From Acanthococcus lagerstroemiae (taxonomy: Eukaryota; Arthropoda; Insecta; Hemiptera; Eriococcidae): DNA of 64,000 bases. Location of the stretch: NCBI GenBank assembly GCA_031841125.1, contig CM063114.1:7998001-8062000 (forward strand). Reading direction: 5' to 3'. The stretch's first letter is position 1. Each line of letters starts with the position of its first letter. Below are positions 39,530 to 51,969 of this stretch, piece after piece. The position numbers and the translations under genes are program-made. The notes under the pieces were generated by a model that was not told the origin of the DNA, searched no databases, and saw nothing but the letters and a program-made list of their open reading frames with translations.

Positions 39530-42500
39530 AGTTTCATTTAAAATTTAAAAATATAAGATAATTGTAAAGTTAGATTTGGATTTTAAGGATCCTAGTTAAC
39601 CGAGCCACTGACACCAGTTGTAAGCATAATATTTTCATTTCGAAACCTAAATCGGGGATGGATCAGTCATCACCACCTGACAAAATGTTCGAATTCAGCG
39701 AAGCAAAAAACAAACAATTTCGATAGGTTGTTCGATATTTTTTCTTTAGAAAGAGAAAAGTTGATATACCCTCCCCGCCCTTTCTGGAACAGGATGGACT
39801 CTTTGATCTGCCAAAAAACAGAACTTTAGCATTTCAAGATCCCATTCCACTCCTTTCTCAGCTGCTTATTTTAAAACAAGGTGAAGTATCGTTGGAGTGT
39901 AAGGTTCTTTCACCTCCCCCCCTTCGCTCTGGGCTATCCGTTTTAATTAGCATTAGATTTCCAACAGAGAAGAGACAAAAACGAAAAAGAAAGCCAGTTA
40001 TCAAAAATTTGAACTTTGCTCCCTCCCACTTCTGACTCCCTTCTGGCGACTCTATTTCAATATTTTACCTTCGACCGGATAAATATGCAACCTCACGGTC
40101 ATGAATGTCCGCACATATCCTTATTGTTGCTTCCTCAGGAGAGGACATGTTGGGCGAGGTTTATTTTTATAATGAAGTACATATTCGATTGGGTTTGGCG
40201 TTTCTGGAATCATTTTTATGCGAATGCGACATCCAGCAGACACGAAACTGGTTTGTCATGTAAGATTTGGACCCATGGTCGCTCACATTCGCTTTTTCAA
40301 CGCTCTCGCGATTTCATAAATCAAAGAACTTGTCACCTTGCTTTTTTACAATAATGAATTATGTCCGAGTCTGAATCGATAAGCGAATTCCGCAGACAGA
40401 GAAACTGTATGCACCTGTTTTATCTTCGGCCTTTATTTTTCATCTACTTGTATGTAAGTACATATTCGACAAGGTGATTTTTCACTGTAAGGTGCAATAA
40501 CGAATCGATTGTCCATTTCTACTACATCGAGTTTACTATGTGTGTCTGTCTGCCCGGTTGCAAACCGGAATTCAAGATGCATTTGCTCGTGTAGGTGTGG
40601 TCTTCCTACAATGATGATAAGTCGCATGCGGATTCCAGTACCAATGTAGGTAATGTAGACACAACCGGTTGTACTTTTTCTAAAGTAGTCGAAAAAAGAC
40701 GTGGAAAGAAAATATGTACAATTTTAATTTACGAGTAAAGGCTGACAAGATGTTTAGTTTTCAATTGTCGCAGGCTCTGGACCCTCTCCCTCTTTGCGAT
40801 TTTGTCTAGTATGGTTTTTTTCATTTTAAAACACACTCGAACAGCCGACTCCCATTTAGTCAAGGCCAGACCCTCCCCCTTAAACACTAGAGGCTGACTA
40901 AACCACGGGATTGTCAGTTTTAGTTTGGTTCCTGAAAAGAAATAGGATGAGGGGGTACACTAATTGGAATAAAAGCGGCCAGTTCTACTCTCGGATTGCG
41001 TATCGTATTATGTGGTCCGCTTAGCCGGTTCGGATTGGCTTGATGTCCGTTATAGTTCTAAGGCTGCGAGCCAAGCTGTCAGTATGACTTTTACATCTGA
41101 CGAGTGGCATGAAAGTTAAGATTTTCGTGGGCAGATATGCCATATAAATAACCTGGAAGTTTCTCGCTGGTCGGTCTTGTTCGTAAGATACGGGGGCTGG
41201 ATGTGAAGGTCAGCACATTTGGGCATTTTACGCCGCTATGTTAGATAGAAGGAAAACAGAAGGAAAAGGAGATATGGGAGAGAGGTAATGAAAGTGAAAA
41301 GTTGAGTCGACGCCATTGCACTTTCCCGGTAGCTGCTTAGAACCCAGTCCGCTTTCCTCTTGTCAGTGAAGTTAAGACTCTCAGGATTGATTAAGGTTTT
41401 TCAAGATGTACTTTTTAAAGACTTTCTCGGAAAATCCACCTTTTAGCCACATTATGACCCAAACGCTTCATTCATGTTGTCCACACTTGTTTGTCCAACC
41501 CCCCCCCCTCCCTCCTGTCAGTTTGTTCATCCATCCGCCTGTTTGTCAGTCTATCTCTGTCGGTATGCTTGTATAATATGTAAGTCCTGCTGATTGCTCA
41601 TCTGCCTGTCTCCTTCTGATTGCCTGCCTCGAATTCTGAAGTTTCTGTGGTGCAGACATAATCGTAATCAGACTTAACAATAATTAACTGTTGAATTTTT
41701 TTGTTTCGAAGAAAGGTATACTCAGATTTTAAGCATACTGAGAGAAATGATTAAATGTCTTATCGGAAGACGTGTGTTGCTGAAGGGAGAGAAGGGAGTG
41801 GTCTGGTTTTTAATGTATCAACCCCCAGTAAAATTGTATTACAGTTCTATACCTTCTTCTGTGCTGCGTTCTATTTTTGGATGATGAACTGTTGGAATTT
41901 TCAATTTTACAAATTGTATTTTTCTTTTTTAATGTACGGTTTAAGGAGTAATCTCATAGTCTTGATGTTTAAGTCTTACACATTGTGCATACTTAATTTA
42001 ATATTCATGAGTATATTGTTCTGAGGGAAATGGAAATTGGTTGTCTTTCCTGTCTTTAGTTTATTCTCGTAAATTAGTCATTTTTTTGTTAGTTTTTTCT
42101 ATCGTAAAATATGTTTAATCATGAAAGGAGTGGTTCTCCAAAAGGCAATCAGTCCCTTCTTTTTCAAATCAGATGATGAAACTTCTGATATGTATATCAA
42201 TATCTCTTTATAAATTTGCAAAAAATCATTATCCTCGTGTTATCACAATCTTTGCGAATGGAACCGCATTATCCAAAATGCAGTAAATCCATTCTCCAGT
42301 TTTCAAGAATGCAGTAATCGGAGTTTTTCACAGCTTATATTATGGAGAATAGTTTAGTTTTGGAAAAAAGGAAAGAATCATTGAATTATGTCTTTATCGT
42401 GTAGTGCCCTTGTCCCCACCTTATCTCTAAAAAATTCCCGTGAGTCGCTGATATGCATCCTAAATAAGTCTTTAATTTACAATAAGTTATTTGAATGAAC

Positions 42501-43055
42501 CTGAACCAATTTAAAATGACTTATTAGAATCAAAATAGGTCTAAAGACTTATCTAACTAAATACGGTACAGAAAGTGAGAGATAGGACGAGATTTTAAAA
42601 AAAAATCAAAAATGAGGGAAAATTAGGAAAAAATGAAAGAAAGCAAGTAACATTAAAAAACTTAAGACTATGAAAATAAAAAGAAGTAAAATAATTTGTA
42701 AGAGATGGAGAAAAGCTAAGAACAGTAAATGATAGAAAACAAAAGAGACAAAAAATGACAAAGAAGGAAGGAATCTTGTCCAAAGGGTCTCACTTATCAA
42801 CTTTAAGCCACCTCAACCCCTCACAGTATGACCTTGGTGGAAAATTTAATTCAATTTGTCTCGCATTCAGTCATAGGTTTACTTAATCTGGATCAATTGA
42901 TAGTGAATTTGTTTTCCCAAAACGCCTAAGTGCATATTTCTTTTTATTATTTTTTTATTTTATTATTATCGAGCCACAGAGCTACACTCTTGGGCTATGG
43001 GCTCGGGAAAGGTTGTTGTCTATAAGTCGCAGAGGTATCCAGCAGCGGAAAGATA
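39530..43055. other. Long interval without a recognised gene
   Basis: AT-rich DNA with open frames up to 112 codons (40016-40354 plus) that show no domain, no consistent splice context and no repeat homology I can see. The segment 42590-42800 is A-rich on the plus strand. I find no RNA gene. Confidence 0.4.
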
Positions 43056-43059
43056 GGTG

Positions 43060-44410
43060 AGGGTGTTGTTATTCATGTGCTTGTGGGAGTTGGAGAGGGC
43101 CAAAATTCGACTATGGAGATATAGTGAGAGTTACAAAAGCAGGTGAGGGAGGGGCATGAGAAAAGGTGGCCCACAGTGAGAGAGTCTTCATCTTCACTGT
43201 GTGGGTAGTCAAGGGGATACAGGTTAGTGAGAACAGAGATGTCAGCATTCCCCAAAAATATGAACGCGTTCACATCCGTTCTTGTTCATGTGAGAAGAAG
43301 AACGCGTTCACTTCGTTTTCGTTTGTTGAGGTGCTCCATTTGTGAACGCGTTCCTGTTTGCGAACGTGAGTTGACATCTCTGACTGTAGTCATTCCTCTC
43401 TCCTTTCTCCCTTTCTCTGCGTTCTCGTCCACAAAATGAAACGAACGCATTCCTACCCGTTCTCGTTCATGTGAGAAGAACGCGTTCACTTCATTCTTGT
43501 TTGTGGAGGTGCTCTGTTTGAGAACGCGTTCCCGTTTGCAAACGGGAGTTGACACTTGACATTGTAGTCATTCCTCTCCCTTTTCCCTTTCTCTGCGTTC
43601 TTGTCCACAAAATGAAACAAACGCATTCCTACCCGTTCTTGTTCATGTGAGAAGAAGAACGCGTTCACTTTGTTCTTGTTTGTGGAGGTGCTCCATTTGA
43701 GAACGCTTTCCCGTCCACAAATGGGAGTTGACATCTTGGAGTGAGATGATGCGTATGTGTGAGGCGTATATGTCTAATCCTTAAACAGGTGACAATAACT
43801 TCCTCGCGGCGTCAGGAACGTTAAGACGTTAACCAGGGGACAGGTATAAGCTTGATTTGTGCGAGCTTGTCATGCCGAGAGACTTGATACCGCCAATATA
43901 TAAAATGGTCTGGCAAATGGTGGAAGTGAGATCTGTTAAGATAAGGAGTTGACGAGTGAAATATGGGCGCTGTGTAGCTTGCTGTGCTGCTTGATCAACT
44001 GCCTCATTTCCTGAGATACCAGAATGGCTTGAGATCCAGATGAGTGAAATTCTCTTAGTGGTGAAGGAAATGAGATGGAGAATGAGATGGATGCGTTGGA
44101 CAAGAGTGTGTATTGAAAGGCGATCAGAAGTAGACCTTAAGGAGGAAACTGAATCTGAGAGGACCAGATAGTGGGTGAGTGGGTGGGTCCTTGAGCGAGG
44201 AGATCGTGACTATGCACTGTAGGATAGCATGGAGTTCGGCTGTGCAGATGGAAGCTGTATTTTTAAGTCGGAAGGAGTGTAGTAAACTATCTATGGAGTA
44301 GGCGTAAGTGGTGCATCGGCTGTACTTTAAACCATCAGTGAAGCGAATTGTTGAGGAAGCATAAAACTCTCTAAAGACTTCAATTTTGATTTTTTTCCCC
44401 CTCCAATTTC
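43060..44410 (-). pseudogene. LINE relic: RNase H domain and 3' zinc-knuckle-like end, interrupted
   Basis: Minus-strand remnants in family order. RNase H: TIRFTDGLKYSRC, NTASICTAELHAILQ, then after a frameshift near 44180 YLVLSDSVSSLRS, ISLIWISSHSGISGNEAVDQ and AAQQATQ. The four acidic catalytic positions (D in TDG, E in AEL, D in SDS, final D in AVD) are all visible. Further 3' comes SEDEDSLTVGHLFSCPSL, matching the C-terminal segment after RNase H in I/Jockey-like elements. Frameshifts and stops make it non-functional. A tandem-repeat element (43237-43736) splits the 3' part. Confidence 0.82.
43237..43736. repeat. Tandem repeat with AACGCGTT palindromes, about 180 bp unit, inside the LINE relic
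   Basis: About 2.6 units, with CATGTGAGAAGAAGAACGCG near 43287, its shorter form near 43468 and again near 43645. Each unit has GAACGCGTTC twice, a GGAGGTGCTC block and GGGAGTTGACAT. The outer edges are short inverted repeats, AGATGTCA at 43237 and TGACATCT ending at 43736, so it may be a fold-back element that inserted into the LINE. Confidence 0.78.
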
Positions 44411-44579
44411 TCACAAAACTAGCATCAAAACAGTAACGGATGTGACCGAGAAATTTCAAGATTTTTTAAAGGTCTTACCCCTCCCTCCCCCCCGGATGGT
44501 TCTCTATAGGATTAAAAATAATTGTTCTAATAATGTGTATTAAAAATCTGATCTCCCCCTTTCTCTGTTATGTCTTGAG

Positions 44580-44840
44580 ATGAAAAGATATTATGTGATC
44601 TCTTTTAATTTTCTTCTCCGAAGAAAAAAAACTGCTACTAAAACATTATTATGTCTTGATACGAAAACATGAGACATAAAGACATATGATCTCTTCTTTC
44701 CATATAATAAAAACCTAATCTGCAATAAGACATGAGAAGTTAAGACGTATGAATATGGTTCACAGGTATGAACCATGAAGATGTATAGGGCATAAAGGCA
44801 TAAAACATGAGATATAAAATCATAATCAAACGTACAATTT
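44580..44840. repeat. Degenerate GACATAA-type repeat
   Basis: Irregular repetition of phrases such as TTATGTCTTGA, GAGACATAAAGACATATGAT, AAGACATGAGAAGTTAAGAC and GGCATAAAGGCATAAAACAT. The same phrase type recurs at 49040-49640. Confidence 0.55.
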
Positions 44841-45708
44841 TCTCGTAATTTGTCTTTTTTGCTATTTATGCTAATGTTGTATTTTGTGTATTTATGCATT
44901 TTAGTTCTGAAGGGGGAGGGAGAGGTGTATGAGATGTGAGTTTCATCGTCAGTAAGCAAAATTGAATCCTCATTTGGCAAAATATAAGTAAAAAAGATTT
45001 TCTGTTCTTCTTCTGCTTATCCAGGTCCAAATGTTTCCAGTTGTCAAAATTGACTATTTGAATTGAAAAATTAGAATTTCTTCCCTTCTCTATTGAGATG
45101 TTACTTTGGTACGCCTCTGCTATTTACCAACGTCTTAATATGTAAACTTCATCCCCCTTAAAATAACTTTTGTACATTTCTGGTAATGTCGAACTCGCTG
45201 AACTACAGTCCTGACTGAGGTCGATCCCTCCATACCATCAAAGTTTTTATCACCTTGTGGGCACCAATGTGTGACTATATTCTTTCTGACTTGATTAACT
45301 ACGCCTCCAGAACTGCCGCGTTAAATTTCCATACTTATAAATAGCCAGGTGAAACATTATTTAGAGATCGTTTGACTGGTGTTCAACTTTGAATTTCGTA
45401 TATTTTTTCACGCGCTTAATATTATTCAGAAACGTTTAGAAAAGCATATCCGTGAAGAAAAAAAGAAAGAAAAAAAGTAAAATAGTTATGCGTGCTTATT
45501 AAGGCGACACGTGTTAAGTGAAAAAAAACTAAATGACTGCATCAAACGTAGACCGTCAAGAAGTTCTCCTTCAATTTGTGAATTAGAAACTGAACGCTAA
45601 TAAATCGTTTAGTTCAGAAACTGTCTTTCTCGACCAGTTCTATCAAAATTGAGTTGTTTGTGGATTAATGTTCTATGTACCAAGACACATAAATGTATAG
45701 ATCATTAG

Positions 45709-46200
45709 GATGAGGGTGAAATTAACATTGATATTAAATTCAGTGACCCTGAAAGCCTGTAAAACATGGGTGTAGCGAGGGGAACAAACTGGGACGTTTG
45801 TCCTAGGAGACAGGAATTGATATTACATAAATATGGATCAGCATTTGCCAAGTGATTATATGCGTGTATATCATTATTGACCTTCTTTTTTGCCCCCTAC
45901 GGAGTAAATAGTCCAGCTAAAATCCATGCTGTAAAATAATATATGCTTATTTGCGGATAAACCTAACTCGCAACCCCCTTTCCTCTTACCAGATGCCACA
46001 ATTTTGAAGATATGACGAAACTAATATTGAAATCGAATTTAACGACCCTAATTACCCACGAAACGTCATCTATATTTTGTAAAAATTGTTGCCTCGTCCC
46101 CTCCCATGTGTCATAATTTGCAAACTATGAACGAATTGCTATCAATAATGAATTCACCGACCCGCTAAGCTTGTGAAACGACACCCATATTGCATTTAAT
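45709..46200. repeat. Diverged repeats of the 120 bp family seen at 32.1 kb
   Basis: Units near 45709, 45992 and 46109 share an ordered set of blocks: an ATTTTGAA-like start, ATTGAAATCGAATTTAACGA or AATGAATTCACCGACCC, then a GTGAAACGACACCCATATTG-type end. A single further unit lies near 48640-48740. Spacing of the last two is about 117 bp. Confidence 0.55.
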
Positions 46201-46259
46201 GAAGATTTCGAGCATCTGACCTCCCCGAGGTACATTAATTTTGAACTTACGTTGACTTT

Positions 46260-47615
46260 AAAACTCTCCCAACCAATATCTCGGTTCACTGATTCGTGTT
46301 AATTAGAGGGGTAGAAAATTGTAATAAAAAAATAATTTATGAGACTGAGTATAACACAAAAAGCACAACTTTCAAAGTACGGTATCTAGGAAGAGGAGAG
46401 AAAAAATTCCGGAGATGGCTAGATGGGGATGTATAGAAACTGGTTCGAAAGTTATTTGCATCCCTTATGTTAGTCGTAGTCAATGAGACTACAAAATGTC
46501 GAAAATCCGATGGTTTTTGCCGGAAATCGTGTTTTAATGTGTGGTTGTGGGCGGGGTCCATCTGAGCCTCCTTTCTCCTTTTTGTGGCTACGGTTAAAGA
46601 AAATATAACTTTGTGGTGTCAATTTGTCTGTAAGTATGTAGAGTATTTTATCCCTGAGCCATTATTGACATAAAACGTTTAGCTTTTGAGAAAAATGCGA
46701 AAAACTGATTTTTGGGGCGCTTCACATCGCAATTGGGAGACATGCAAGCAACGGACAGGCGTGGACTTTCTTCTGTTATTCAGAGGCACATTTCAAAAAA
46801 TACTTATTCGAAAAAAATTTGCTTTTTATAATTTTTTCTTTTTTCATTCATTTAAGTAATTTGACCAAACTGTTATGCTTGAGACATTGTATGCTAATTT
46901 TGACCAACAAGGCAATATTTCGGAAAACATGGGAGAAAAGTTTTCATTTTTTGAATTACGTCAACTGCCTCAGTTTGGAGGGAGCTTATAGCCACGCAAA
47001 TGAGGGGGTTGTTATCCCCTCCCCCGTTCCTGCGCAGCGCAATGGCGATTATCAGCTTTCATAAAACCGGTTCTCGCCTGAATTCCCGAATATTTGCATT
47101 CGTTACCGAACTTTTTTTGATACTACGGATACATAACGAGAGAGAATTTATTATTGTATCATACAGTGTAATTTCCTGAACTGCCATTCTCCGGTGTAAA
47201 ATTATTGTACTGGCTTCTCCGTCGTACGCCGAAACAAGTCTGTTACGACTATTTACAAATACGGTCTGTCTAGTTAGTGAGTTTGCCCTCTGGCGACTGT
47301 TATTCTCGCTCGTTCGAGATGAGTTGTTTGTAAAATTACTCTAATTTCAGGTTTTCATTTAAGTACACCATTTCCCTCATCACGAATGTTTTTGTCTTCA
47401 TCAGCAAAATTATACAGCTTCCATTTCCTTAGAACCCGTGGTTATTCTAAGCAATTTTCCGAACTTCCGTAGTAAAATAGAAGATCTCTTAGTGACATGA
47501 GATTCCCTGGGAGGGGGGGGGGGCGCATCAGTCAGTGACGGATGATACCACGTGGAGGAGGGAGCATACTGACGAGATTTTCTATCAGCCAAAAGGAAAA
47601 TGTGAGATGGTACTT
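46260..47615. other. Intergenic DNA, no gene recognised
   Basis: Minus-strand frame 46337-46561 and plus-strand frame 46819-47064 are short and unrecognised. A 12 bp G run is near 47512. Confidence 0.38.
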
Positions 47616-47619
47616 CCAG

Positions 47620-48130
47620 GCGTACTTCAAACTCGTTAAAACGTTTTTAAGACGCGTTGCCACTCTTACAGGCTCATTTAAGACTATTCCAGGACGGACT
47701 GAGACTTTTTGAAATGTCTCAAAAGTTCATTCAGTTTCGCTAAACTCTTCAAACTTTGGTTCAGACCTGTGTGTTAGACTTATTTAAGACCATCACGATC
47801 CGTCCAGACGTGTTCTACTCTTTTCCAGATTATTTAGGATACTTCGAGGCTCTGTCAGACTTGTTTAAAACTGACTTTAATGCTTTATCGTACTCGTTAA
47901 GACCCTTCCAGGCTTGACTGAGAATAAATCCTCCAAACTCCCGAATGATTTCTTTACTCTTCCAGCCTGGTTTAAAACTGTTCCAGGCTCGGTTGCGACT
48001 CTTTGGACGCTTCATGATTCCATTTACACTCGCTAAGACTCTTTCAAAACTATATCAGCCTTGTTTACAACTCGTTTAGACTTGTTTAATATTCTTTAAG
48101 ACGCATCGTACGTGTTCTAGAATATTCCAG
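47620..48130. repeat. Degenerate short-period repeat, largest cluster
   Basis: About 500 bp of diverged 14-30 bp phrases: CTCGTTAAAACGTTTTTAAG, GGCTCATTTAAGACTATTCC, GACTTATTTAAGACCATCAC, GCCTGGTTTAAAACTGTTCC and GACTTGTTTAATATTCTTTA. Same family as at 28206 and 29157. Confidence 0.65.
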
Positions 48131-49039
48131 ACCATTAAAACACTTTATAGAGTGTTTGGAATATTGCCATAAGTAACATTATTATTCCCACCCTCGTCTC
48201 GTGCGACAAACTTAGAGTATTAAGAGATAATAATAATCGTAATAAAATAAAGTAAAAAAGGATTATACTAGGAAATCTGTTGAAATTCGTAATACATACG
48301 AGTATATCACCACGTATCATATGTTAAATATGATTTTTAAAATCTGAAAATCAAGAACAGGAAACAGTACCAAAAAGGACAAAAGTGATCACTCACTTGG
48401 TCATTAACTAATAATAAAAAATGACTAAAAAGTCAAAAAAATAGTAAGTAATTAGTAGTAACTCATTTACACATGGCGAGATACTAACAGGAGGCTTTTA
48501 CATGTGAATAAGACTGAAATGAAGCAACAGTTTGAAATCAGAAAGCCGTAGTAACTCATTTGGTCTTGTGTACATTCGTGTGGTCCTTCTTTTGGCAAAG
48601 TAAGAATCCTTTTCAGGTTTCTCCGTCATTTGACTTTTTTCCCCTTCGATGACCCTCTGTGGAGTGGGGTCCTAAAACTAATTTCAAAATCGAATTTGAT
48701 GACTTCAAAAGCCTACAAATTTCGAATTTTATTTTTCTCACCCTCCCACTTATGTTTTCGAACCCCTCGGTTAACGTTTGAGGAAGTCCAGAAACTTTTT
48801 GTGTCCTGTGTCGATAAGTGGGACACTTTTATTTTTGCTAAATTGGTAATTCTAATAATTTTTTTTTTTTTTTAAGTTTTCAACTCCAATTTTCTTTGAT
48901 CTGAGCTCAAACCCTTACGTACAAATATTTTTATGGGGATGATTCAAAAATCAAATGAAATCCCCTTTGCCAAAATGTTGACCATTCTAGCCTTCGGTGT
49001 GTCTCATATTCAGAATCTAGCATCGGCCACTGTGGGAGG

Positions 49040-49640
49040 AGATAAAGACATATTAAGATGTAATAAAGACATAAAAAGACAATACAGACGACATAATAAA
49101 TACTTAATCAGGCATAATAGGACTTAATGGTTAATTACGTCGTTATGTCTCATCAGCTGGAGTTTTTATTCGAGAGAAGGAGGAGGACCAAGTGCAGGCA
49201 TAGTAAAGATATAATATTATAGATTTATACTGAAATAAATAAGATAAAATGGTCTGTTATATCATTGTCTCTAGGCATAAAAAGTCATAATACAAGCATC
49301 AGACATAAATAACCAGGGGCGTAGCTACCGGGGGGGGGGGGGTCTGACCCCCCTTTTTTTTAGACATCGGCCGACAATGTGAAAAAATTAAAAATTTATT
49401 CTGGTAATTGTAAATATTACACCTATAGTCTTGTAAAAGTGAAACGAACCAAGTCTGGCTACGCCACTTTAAATAACAGAAGATAGTTCATTATGTCATT
49501 ATGTCTCATCAGCTGGAATATTTTACTCGGGAGGAGGGGTTGGGGAAGAGAATCAAGTTTGACATAATACAGACTTAATCAGGACCTAATGAGAACATAA
49601 TGAGTCATAAACATATGTGAGACACAATCATGGGCTATAT
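49040..49640. repeat. Degenerate GACATAA-type repeat with a duplicated block
   Basis: Phrase type as at 44580 (AATAAAGACATAAAAAGAC, TAATCAGGCATAATAGGACT). A longer block with GTCTCATCAGCTGGA followed by a TTTTATTCGAGAG-like segment occurs at about 49139-49185 and again at 49492-49540. The MITE 49314-49469 is inserted between them. Confidence 0.6.
49314..49469. mobile_element. hAT-type MITE, CAGGGGCGTAGC family
   Basis: A 156 bp element with ends CAGGGGCGTAGCTA and TGGCTACGCCACTT, flanked by the exact 8 bp repeat TAAATAAC (49306-49313 and 49470-49477). A run of 14 G close to the left end is followed by a C run. The CAGTGGCGTAGCCA-type terminus is widely seen in arthropod hAT MITEs. Confidence 0.9.
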
Positions 49641-49643
49641 GGC

Positions 49644-50720
49644 CAGGGACGAAACTATAGGGGGTGTCCGAGGGGTTGAAACACCCCCAATAATTTGGCA
49701 GTCGGCAAATTTTGAATCTGTTCATTTAAATTTTCATTTCATATGAATGTTTGTTTGTTTGTTTTTTTTTTAATTAAAAATTATTTCGATTAGAAAATTG
49801 GAAAATTTTTAATTTTTTAAAAATGTTGTCAGTGAACTTTTAGTTTAAAAAAAAAAATTTGTCGGCAAATATTTCTTCTCTACCTTCCCAAATTGAAAGT
49901 CAAATTTCGTTTCTAAGATGGAGTACCCTGAACTCCTGTTAGAGACTAGTCAGTCAAAAGCCGACGCCTGTAAGCTCAGTATCGAACTGAAAGGTTGAAA
50001 TAAAGCTGAAGTGTGGAAGATGTTTTGAAAATCTGAAAGTCGGTAGCAAACGTTGAATTTCGAATTTCAGTGACTATCCTGTTTTTACTAGAATCTCTGT
50101 TTGACCTAGAAACTGAAATTTGGGAAAGTTGAACATTTTATAGAAATCTAAAAGTTGAAAGCAAAAGGCTTATTGTTTCAATGTCATAAGCTGAATCCGA
50201 TAGCAAATGTTCTAATTCTTAATTTACGGACTTTGGTCCTGGTGAATATAGGAGGAAAATTTAGTCAGGAACAAAATCGAAACTCCATGTGTTTTTCCCA
50301 GAAAAACGAAAGGGAGCTTGTGACACGGATACCCCTAATCCGATCGACTTGAAACTTTGTAGGTTTTTTTATTTTATTTTTATTTTACTGGAACAAACTT
50401 AGGAGAGGAATTAGAGGAAATACCACCAAGAGTAAATAGCGACCACATTAAGTAAAGGAAGTTGTGTGTTCCTCTCAAGTATTCCTAACATCCTTCCGGC
50501 TTACCCTCCCAGACTAGGGTATGCTCATGTGCGCAGATGTGAATGCTTGGGGGATAAGGTTTCAATCTGCAGTTGCAGGGACGAAACAATGGCCGTGTGT
50601 GGGAGATGGGGGTGAAACACCTCCAATAATTTAGCAATCGGCAAATTTTGATTTTTTTTTCAATCAAAAAATATTTTGAATAAAAAATCAGCAAATTTTC
50701 AACAAAAAAAATTTTTGTCG
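49644..50720 (+). repeat. Composite interspersed repeat A-core-A', copy 2
   Basis: Module A 49644-49915 starts CAGGGACGAAACTATAGGGG. The core follows with blocks shared with copy 1: AGAGACTAGTCAGTCAAAAG, GTCGGTAGCAAACGTTGAAT and GTTGTGTGTTCCTCTCAAGT. A' starts at about 50577 (CAGGGACGAAACAATGG) and breaks off near 50725. Left flanks of the two copies differ at the same point, which defines the left terminus. Core identity is high but with many indels, so both copies are old. Not coding. Confidence 0.8.
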
Positions 50721-50724
50721 GCGA

Positions 50725-51840
50725 ATTAGCCTGGCTGCCCTAGCGTTAGCTACGGGCCTGTAGGGAGCTCCGACTTCCGGCAGCTTTTTTGAGGCCCAAA
50801 ACTCTCGATACAATTACAGTTTCAACCGTCTTTCCTGTTCTATATTTGTTTAGTTTTGTGATGATGAAATTTTGAACTTTGCAATCCTCCAAAATAAATT
50901 TATCTTAATGAACCGTTTAGGGAATAATTTTGAAAACAGTTTTGATGTTCTTGTCTCACGTGTTACTCATTACTGATGTAATTTTATGTTGACGTGTTCG
51001 TGGTTTTGAGGCACAGTGAAAATTAGTTATGTCTTTCCTGGTTTTTGTTCCATTTCAGTTCCCCCCCCCCACATGTCTATAAATGAGTTTGTTCTTGTCA
51101 ATTCTTCTTCTCGAGTGATCACTCATATCCTTTCTTTATATTCTATTTTTACATTTTTTTCATCTGTTTGGTCTGCCATGATACTTTGATCCTTTCTCGT
51201 ATCTTTGTCCCGTTTGCTATTTATGCCATGTCTGTGTTTCCCAAATTTATGTATTCTGTGGGATTCCCTTTTCTCGTACATTATCTGTCATTTGATTTCT
51301 CATCTTCCTGTTCTTCAATCAGGGGCGTAGTGAAATTAATTTATTGAGGGTACGAGAATCAAGAATTTTCCAACAAACTCTGAAGATACGTTAATTTGTG
51401 AATTTTCTAACTGATTTTCTGAAATCGTTCAATTTGTCAATTCGAAAAAGTGATTGGGCACCCCCTCCCTATGGCTGCACCTACTTCTCTCTTATCATTT
51501 GTATGTATTATCAGTTGATTCACAGTGAATATAGTGTATGACTGAGAGTGAGCGAAATCGAATTAAATTTTTCCGCCGGAGCCATACCGTGAGAAGGGTC
51601 AAGTGGAATGAGAATGGGTGCCTCTTTTTCGTGCCATTTTCTCATTTTCTGTATTTTTTAAACCGTTTTCTATCCTTTTACCCTTCCTCTATCTTTTTTA
51701 AATTGTTTTTTCTTTCATTCAGTATGTCTCAGTTTTCAGTCTGTTTTTTCTCCCATTATTTTTTTTCTTAGTTCTTGGATTTTTCGGTCTCTTTTGTTCT
51801 TTTAGTTTCCGTCTATTTCTTTACTACCTATCTCTGTTTA
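50725..51840. other. Intergenic DNA, possible MITE end, no gene recognised
   Basis: CAGGGGCGTAGTGAAATT at 51321 resembles the left end of the CAGGGGCGTAGC family, but its right partner and target duplication are not clear. A 10 bp C run is at 51061. Confidence 0.4.
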
Positions 51841-51844
51841 AATT

Positions 51845-51965
51845 CAGTCAGACTCGCATTTCATTACATTTTGACTCTAATGAGAATCGTTTAGAGTTAG
51901 TTCAGATTCATTTAGCCGACTTTATAACTTGCAAAACTTATTCAAATTCCATAATGACTTACTCG
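51845..51965. repeat. Degenerate short-period repeat, small cluster
   Basis: CAGTCAGACTCGCATTTCAT, GAATCGTTTAGAGTTAGTTC and AACTTATTCAAATTCCATAA belong loosely to the phrase family at 47620-48130. Confidence 0.4.
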
Positions 51966-51969
51966 CGAT

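Noticed and set aside
40016..40354. 112-codon plus-strand frame rich in His, Cys and Ser
   Set aside because: Cys and His spacing does not match a zinc finger, and no homology was recognised.
51321..51480. Third CAGGGGCGTAG hAT MITE
   Set aside because: The left end is good, but no inverse right end or 8 bp duplication could be paired, so only noted as a possible fragment.
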